NCBI GenBank assembly: GCA_026770615.1
Contig: MU631638.1
Coordinates: 11,120-21,336 of the forward strand
Source of the DNA: Pavlovales sp. CCMP2436
Taxonomy: Eukaryota > Haptophyta > Pavlovophyceae > Pavlovales
Direction: 5' to 3'
DNA length: 10,217 bases
Under the pieces are notes generated by a model. It saw only the letters and a list, made by a program, of their open reading frames with translations. It did no database searches and was not told where the DNA came from. Below, in pieces: positions 9,101 to 10,217 of the stretch. The stretch's first letter is position 1. Each line of letters starts with the position of its first letter. The translations under genes and the position numbers were made by a program.

Positions 9101-10100
9101 CACGCGCGCAGCGCTCGCCGGCCGCTCGCCCGTCGCGCTCGCCGCCGGTGCGCCGCGTGGCGCGGCAGCGGCGCTCGCGGCGCTCGCCGACACGGCTGAC
9201 GGCGGCCCCGACGGCCAGGCCGCCGCAGACCCGCTGCGCACGCCGCACGTGCGCGAGGCGCTGCGCGCGCGCACGCCGCTGCGCAACTTGCTCGCGGCGG
9301 TGCGCTCGCTGCTCTTCAAGTTTCCCGCGCACCCGATCCTCGCGCAGGCGGCGGCGATCGGCCACCGCGTGCTCGGCTTCGAGCTGTGCGCCACGCCGCT
9401 CGCCAAGATCGCGGCGGGCGTCGAGATGGCGGTGGGCTGGGCCGAGCTCTGGGACCTCGACGCGCCTGAGACGCTCGGACTGCGCTCGCAGTGCGGCCCG
9501 CTGCTCGTGCTGCTGCTGCGCTGGCGCCGGCGCGAGCTGGCCGCGTGGCCGCGGCTGCTCAGCGCGCGCGAGGCTGCGCACGCGCAGGCGGCGCGCGCAC
9601 GCTGGTGGCCGGCGCTGCACCGCGCCGTCGACGGTGCGCTCGGTGGCGGCGCCGTCGTGGCGGCTGCGGACGTGGGCGGCAGGGAAGTGACGGCGGCCGA
9701 GCGTGCCGGGTGCGAGGCGCTCGGTGCGTCACTTTTCGAGACGACGGACGAGCTCCTCCGCGCCGCCGATGCGGGCGGGCTCGGCGCGCTGCTACGCCTC
9801 GTCGGTGCGTTCGCCGCCCAGTGCGACGGCGAGGCGGCACGCGCGGCGGCGACGCTGGCGGCGCGCGCGCTCCCCACGTCGGGCGCCACCGCGGCCGGGG
9901 CCGACGCCGACGCCCTCGGCGCTGTGCCCGCCGGCGAGCTCGGCCGCCGCCTGATCGCCGCGCGCGCGTGCGCGTCGGCGCTGTGGGGCGCGGCGGGGCT
10001 CCACGCCGTGCTCAATCGTGCGCTGACGCCCAAGCTGACGCTGATGCGTGCGCCCATCGAGCGGCGGATGCGCGACTATGAGCGCGCGGCCGGGTGGCGG
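104..10100 (+). CDS. MDN1: Midasin (dynein-like AAA+ ATPase of 60S ribosome biogenesis), internal fragment, nine exons
   Basis: Join of 104-302, 622-863, 1241-1716, 1900-5021, 5250-5825, 5947-7068, 7202-8053, 8183-8367 and 8469-10100; the sum is exactly 2802 codons without a stop. Known for the family: midasin is a nuclear/nucleolar ATPase with six AAA modules in one chain, a long linker and a MIDAS domain that pulls Ytm1 and Rsa4 off pre-60S particles. Seen here: AAA5 (Walker A GSPGVGKT at residues 49-56, Walker B LLLDE ending 139-140, VLEGLNAVLDH after an intron, QGGGRKGLPKSLVNRF), AAA6 (Walker A at 414-421, NLCPPAVLDRLN, ELSRAVRNR) and linker signatures (LWAYGERP; LLFKFPAHPIL; the block with WAELW and LRWRRREL; RAPIERRMRDYERAAGW). 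The order matches midasin, and no other family has this AAA5-AAA6-linker series. Both ends continue outside the window, so this is partial. Exon ends are predicted from GT-AG sites, frame and homology; the least certain are the first acceptor (103/104) and the last donor (10100/10101). Confidence 0.93.
303..621 (+). other. Intron 1 (phase 1, 319 bases)
   Basis: Donor GTAATT follows GCC-G at 299-302; acceptor CCCGCAG ends at 621. Splicing joins G with GT to make a Gly codon and yields AATAG-VRLLRVNLSEQ, which is continuous in midasins, while the frame moves from 2 to 3. Unlike the exons, much of it is AT-rich, with AAT/ATC trinucleotide runs and an internal duplication. The first part (303-420) is GC/CT-rich like the other introns here. 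Confidence 0.9.
419..610 (+). repeat. Duplicated unit with AAT/ATC trinucleotide runs inside intron 1
   Basis: A unit starting GGTGTGGACGTGTAG at 419 recurs as GGTGATGGACGTGTAG at 513, about 95 bases later. Both copies continue into related CAGCRAGCCT and then TAATAGTAATAA-like sequence. Trinucleotide-rich runs (TAA/AAT, ATAATC, ATG-containing variants) fill about 448-512 and 556-610. No coding potential: several stop codons lie in frame 2, the frame of exon A. Confidence 0.75.
864..1240 (+). other. Intron 2 (phase 0, 377 bases)
   Basis: Donor CCG|GTGAGC after the NLAPQP codons; acceptor GAATGCAG at 1233-1240. Splicing joins PQP to VLEGLNAVLDH, which is continuous in midasins, and moves the frame from 3 to 2. 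The intron holds a 13-base G run (1014-1026) and a long hexamer repeat reaching the acceptor, which therefore lacks a normal pyrimidine tract directly upstream. The nearest pyrimidine-rich patch is around 1045-1076. Confidence 0.9.
1078..1238 (+). repeat. GAA-containing hexamer/12-mer tandem repeat in intron 2
   Basis: The block is built from hexamers of the form (T/A)(A/G)CGAA and close variants. A 12-base unit CGAATACGAACA is repeated about six times in a row in the central part (about 1120-1196). It is flanked by degenerate units (ATATGA, TGCGAA, TCTGAA). The last units, GAATGCGAATGCAG, merge into the 3' splice site. Because the unit is a multiple of three with no stops, it shows as artificial Tyr-Glu/His-Glu or Asn-Thr runs on translation. 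It is not part of the predicted protein. Confidence 0.9.
1715..1731 (+). other. Perfect hairpin enclosing the 5' splice site of intron 3
   Basis: AGGTGCG (1715-1721), loop CAG (1722-1724) and CGCACCT (1725-1731) form a perfect 7-base-pair stem. The exon-intron junction lies between the second and third stem bases. In RNA this fold would compete with U1 pairing. Whether it has a role is inference; short perfect palindromes are not rare in such GC-rich DNA. Confidence 0.6.
1717..1899 (+). other. Intron 3 (phase 2, 183 bases, frame-preserving)
   Basis: Donor CGCAG|GTGCGC; acceptor CCCCCTTGCGCAG ending at 1899 after a strong pyrimidine tract (about 1866-1893). Splicing makes a Ser codon (AG plus C) and gives FAARMR-S-AADRDLVCEIAAQ, as expected for the helical end of AAA5 running to AAA6. 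The intron is 61 codons long with no stop in frame, so an unspliced transcript would still be open. The intron encodes a Pro/Leu/Ser/His-rich stretch unlike the Ala/Arg-rich exons. Its pyrimidine tract and composition argue that it is an intron. Confidence 0.82.
2150..3060 (+). other. MDN1: AAA6 module of midasin, degenerate nucleotide site (exon D)
   Basis: The core runs from ALLTGPPGCGKRSL (Walker A at 2222-2245, residues 414-421) through ELALGPTTDTAELLGGFEQ (FEQ at 2345-2353), a long Ala-rich helical insertion (about 2400-2755), MSFAWADGPVVSCVRQGRWLLLGAVNLC, PPAVLDRLNGLLE, GTADPARGELSRAVRNRSLEI. The VLDRLN, DPxxGELSRAxRNR and FEQ signatures are those of the last AAA module of midasin. Two departures stand out. 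Walker A has Arg (2243-2245) where Ser/Thr normally follows the Lys. The Walker B position that is normally acidic reads Gly-Ala (2825-2830). ATP hydrolysis here looks unlikely; nucleotide binding may survive. The module probably serves a structural role in the ring. Confidence 0.87.
3061..5021 (+). other. MDN1: Start of the midasin linker, Ala-rich helical region (rest of exon D)
   Basis: About 650 residues, overwhelmingly Ala, Arg, Gly, Leu and Val, predicted helical from composition. It should hold the small subdomain of AAA6 and the first part of the linker, which in midasin rises from AAA6 as a long helical arm. Sequence identity to known midasins is too low for motif-by-motif assignment. 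An acidic/Ser patch EGSSDEEGDADDSS is followed directly by RKRR (3992-4003). There is no intron anywhere in the 3122 bases of exon D, which stays open in one frame throughout. The exon ends at GCA-G|GTGAGC (phase 1). Confidence 0.75.
5022..5249 (+). other. Intron 4 (phase 1, 228 bases)
   Basis: Donor G|GTGAGCCCTGAGC; acceptor CCCAACCGCAG ending at 5249. Splicing forms an Ala codon and opens AYSPAAFDAALWAYGERP. The exon D frame hits a stop soon after the donor (TGA at 5030-5032), so the intron is needed to continue. Nearly the whole interior is a C-rich repeat on the coding strand, which also supplies the pyrimidine tract. Confidence 0.9.
5085..5235 (+). repeat. CCCTCA-type hexamer repeat in intron 4
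   Basis: Runs of CCCTCA (four or so in a row near 5085-5108, more near 5156-5180, 5194-5206 and 5211-5232) are broken by variants CCCTTG, CCCTCG, CTCAACCCAC and CTCATC. On the opposite strand this reads TGAGGG, one base from the common telomere hexamer TTAGGG. It is interstitial, degenerate and confined to the intron, so it is not a chromosome end. Confidence 0.85.
5250..5825 (+). other. MDN1: Exon E, linker segment with LWxxGxxP motif
   Basis: Encodes residues 1348-1538 plus split codons at each end. LWAYGERPPPPPRGRVAHRARSL (first part at 5279-5302) fits the LWxxGxHP-type signature of the midasin linker, followed by a conserved helical stretch. The rest is Ala-rich with an acidic spot GDGEDVDEGGG (about 5440-5470), ending MWTWRAEEAAELGAAWPLLQ. 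The exon ends CAA-G|GTGAAC in phase 1. Confidence 0.8.
5826..5946 (+). other. Intron 5 (phase 1, 121 bases)
   Basis: Donor CAAG|GTGAAC; acceptor TTGTGCCTGCAG ending at 5946. A strong C/T tract (about 5857-5889) precedes CTGACCCG, a plausible branch region. Splicing forms an Ala codon, moves the frame from 2 to 3 and gives LLQ-A-LSRLATRGALN. Confidence 0.86.
5947..7068 (+). other. MDN1: Exon F, linker segment
   Basis: Encodes residues 1540-1912 plus split codons. Ala-rich and largely helical. The stretch LAWHGRAWLSLLPPTSTVEAA (about 6200-6264) resembles the midasin linker segment with W..L..P..PVDPA; here the usual Asp-Pro is not kept. No other recognisable motif. The exon ends GCA-G|GTGAGC in phase 1. 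Confidence 0.8.
7069..7201 (+). other. Intron 6 (phase 1, 133 bases)
   Basis: Donor G|GTGAGCCCTACCC; acceptor CGTCCCTTTGCAG ending at 7201. Splicing forms a Gly codon and moves the frame from 3 to 1, giving RAA-G-AGEAPLGEVLG. The exon F frame ends at TAG (7137-7139) inside the intron. The interior is made of decayed CCCTAGCC/CCCCAACC-like units, resembling a worn version of the intron 4 repeat. Both introns begin with the same nine bases, GTGAGCCCT. Confidence 0.9.
7202..8053 (+). other. MDN1: Exon G, linker segment
   Basis: Encodes residues 1914-2196 plus split codons. Ala-rich helical sequence. MGSFAHVAALLGRLGGAAEG (about 7387-7446) may match the midasin linker segment with YPEYxDLLxP, though similarity is weak. 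The exon ends GCA-G|GTGTGA in phase 1. The assignment relies mostly on an uninterrupted frame, flanking splice sites and position between recognised segments. Confidence 0.78.
8054..8182 (+). other. Intron 7 (phase 1, 129 bases)
   Basis: Donor G|GTGTGA; acceptor TTCCGCCGTCTCCAG ending at 8182. It is clearly less GC-rich than the flanking exons and contains a C run (8153-8160). Splicing gives a Glu codon followed by FYQARAS, matching the midasin linker pattern E.LYK.... An upstream ATTAG at 8142-8146 is a possible alternative acceptor but lacks the expected protein continuation. Confidence 0.83.
8183..8367 (+). other. MDN1: Exon H, linker segment ending in FPDY
   Basis: A short exon encoding residues 2198-2258. 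After EFYQARAS and an Ala/Glu-rich helix it reaches QLRALFPDYAT, matching the conserved FPxY of the midasin linker. Acidic residues (VAYAEAEAEA, GDD) fit the charged character of this part of the family. It ends ACG|GTACTT in phase 0. Confidence 0.8.
8368..8468 (+). other. Intron 8 (phase 0, 101 bases)
   Basis: Donor ACG|GTACTT; acceptor CCCTGCGCAACAG ending at 8468. Shortest complete intron of the window, with CT-rich sequence (CTGCCCCTTCTGTCCCACCG) before the acceptor. Splicing moves the frame from 1 to 3, giving FPDYAT-ALSGGLPHPHAPD. The donor is the weaker side; other GTs nearby do not keep the frame as well. Confidence 0.75.
8469..10100 (+). other. MDN1: Exon I, best-conserved part of the midasin linker
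   Basis: Encodes residues 2259-2802. It opens with a very Ala-rich low-complexity segment (about 8600-8680). ALAESGVLARLVAAH is a plausible helix with the L..LV..H pattern of the family. The clearest homology is about 9230-9640: LLFKFPAHPILAQ, then HRVLGFELCATPLAKIAAG, GWAELWDL, LRSQCG, LRWRRRELAAWPRLL and WWPALHRAV. These match in order the block of conserved Trp and basic residues in the midasin linker. The final RAPIERRMRDYERAAGWR matches the PIEKxLKxFxKxxxW motif that precedes the last part of the linker. The exon ends CGG|GTAATT in phase 0, right after the conserved Trp. Confidence 0.87.
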
Positions 10101-10178
10101 GTAATTGACCACTGCCCGCTGCCCCTGCCACCGCCTGCTGCGCGGTCCGCTTTACTGCTCCCTGCCGCTCTCTCGCGC

Positions 10179-10217
<39 letters not shown>
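10101..10217 (+). other. 5' part of intron 9, running off the window
   Basis: Donor CGG|GTAATT, the same six intron bases as intron 1. It is followed by CT-rich sequence typical of the other introns. The frame of exon I stays open to a TGA at 10179-10181, but the encoded residues after GWR (Pro/Leu-rich) no longer resemble midasin. No acceptor or next exon is visible. Confidence 0.75.
10184..10217 (+). repeat. C homopolymer at the window edge
   Basis: 34 consecutive C, continuing to the last base. It lies in the intron, like the G13 tract of intron 2 and the shorter C runs of introns 3, 5 and 7. True length is uncertain because such runs are poorly read. Confidence 0.95.

Noticed and set aside
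8123..10057. Long minus-strand open frame opposite exon I
   Set aside because: Same cause. It is Ala/Ser/Arg-rich without domain features, and the plus strand carries clear midasin motifs here.
1..10217. Bacterial operon, mobile element or defence system
   Set aside because: All supported coding sequence belongs to one intron-containing eukaryotic gene. No transposase, inverted terminal repeats, tRNA or rRNA was seen.

Overview
The whole window is an internal part of one spliced eukaryotic gene on the + strand. It encodes midasin (MDN1; Rea1 in yeast), the giant dynein-like AAA+ ATPase that strips assembly factors from pre-60S ribosomal particles. Nine exons joined across eight complete GT-AG introns give an uninterrupted 2802-codon segment (8406 coding bases). 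It starts just before AAA domain 5, runs through AAA6, and covers most of the long helical linker. The start codon, AAA1-AAA4, the end of the linker, the D/E-rich region and the C-terminal MIDAS domain lie outside. Residue numbers below refer to this 2802-residue fragment.

Layout: tail of an intron (1-103); exons A-C with AAA5 (104-302, 622-863, 1241-1716); a very long exon D with AAA6 and the start of the linker (1900-5021); exons E-I with the linker (5250-5825, 5947-7068, 7202-8053, 8183-8367, 8469-10100); and the start of another intron (10101-10217) that runs into a C homopolymer at the window edge. Intron phases in order are 1, 0, 2, 1, 1, 1, 1, 0, 0. The reading frame changes at several junctions, and conserved midasin motifs lie on both sides of the first three, which strongly supports the model.

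The organism is a nuclear eukaryote with extremely GC-rich coding DNA: nearly every third codon position is G or C, and the protein is heavily enriched in Ala, Arg and Gly. Introns are short, mostly 100-380 bases, and full of simple repeats. This suits a GC-rich microalga such as a haptophyte, pelagophyte or prasinophyte, but the sequence alone does not fix the lineage. The high GC leaves long stop-free shadow frames on both strands, none of which I support as genes.

I see no unknown multi-gene system. The points worth a second look are a degenerate AAA6 nucleotide-binding site; a stop-free, frame-preserving intron whose 5' splice site lies in a perfect hairpin; short direct repeats at splice junctions that recall introner insertion; and several repeat-built introns.
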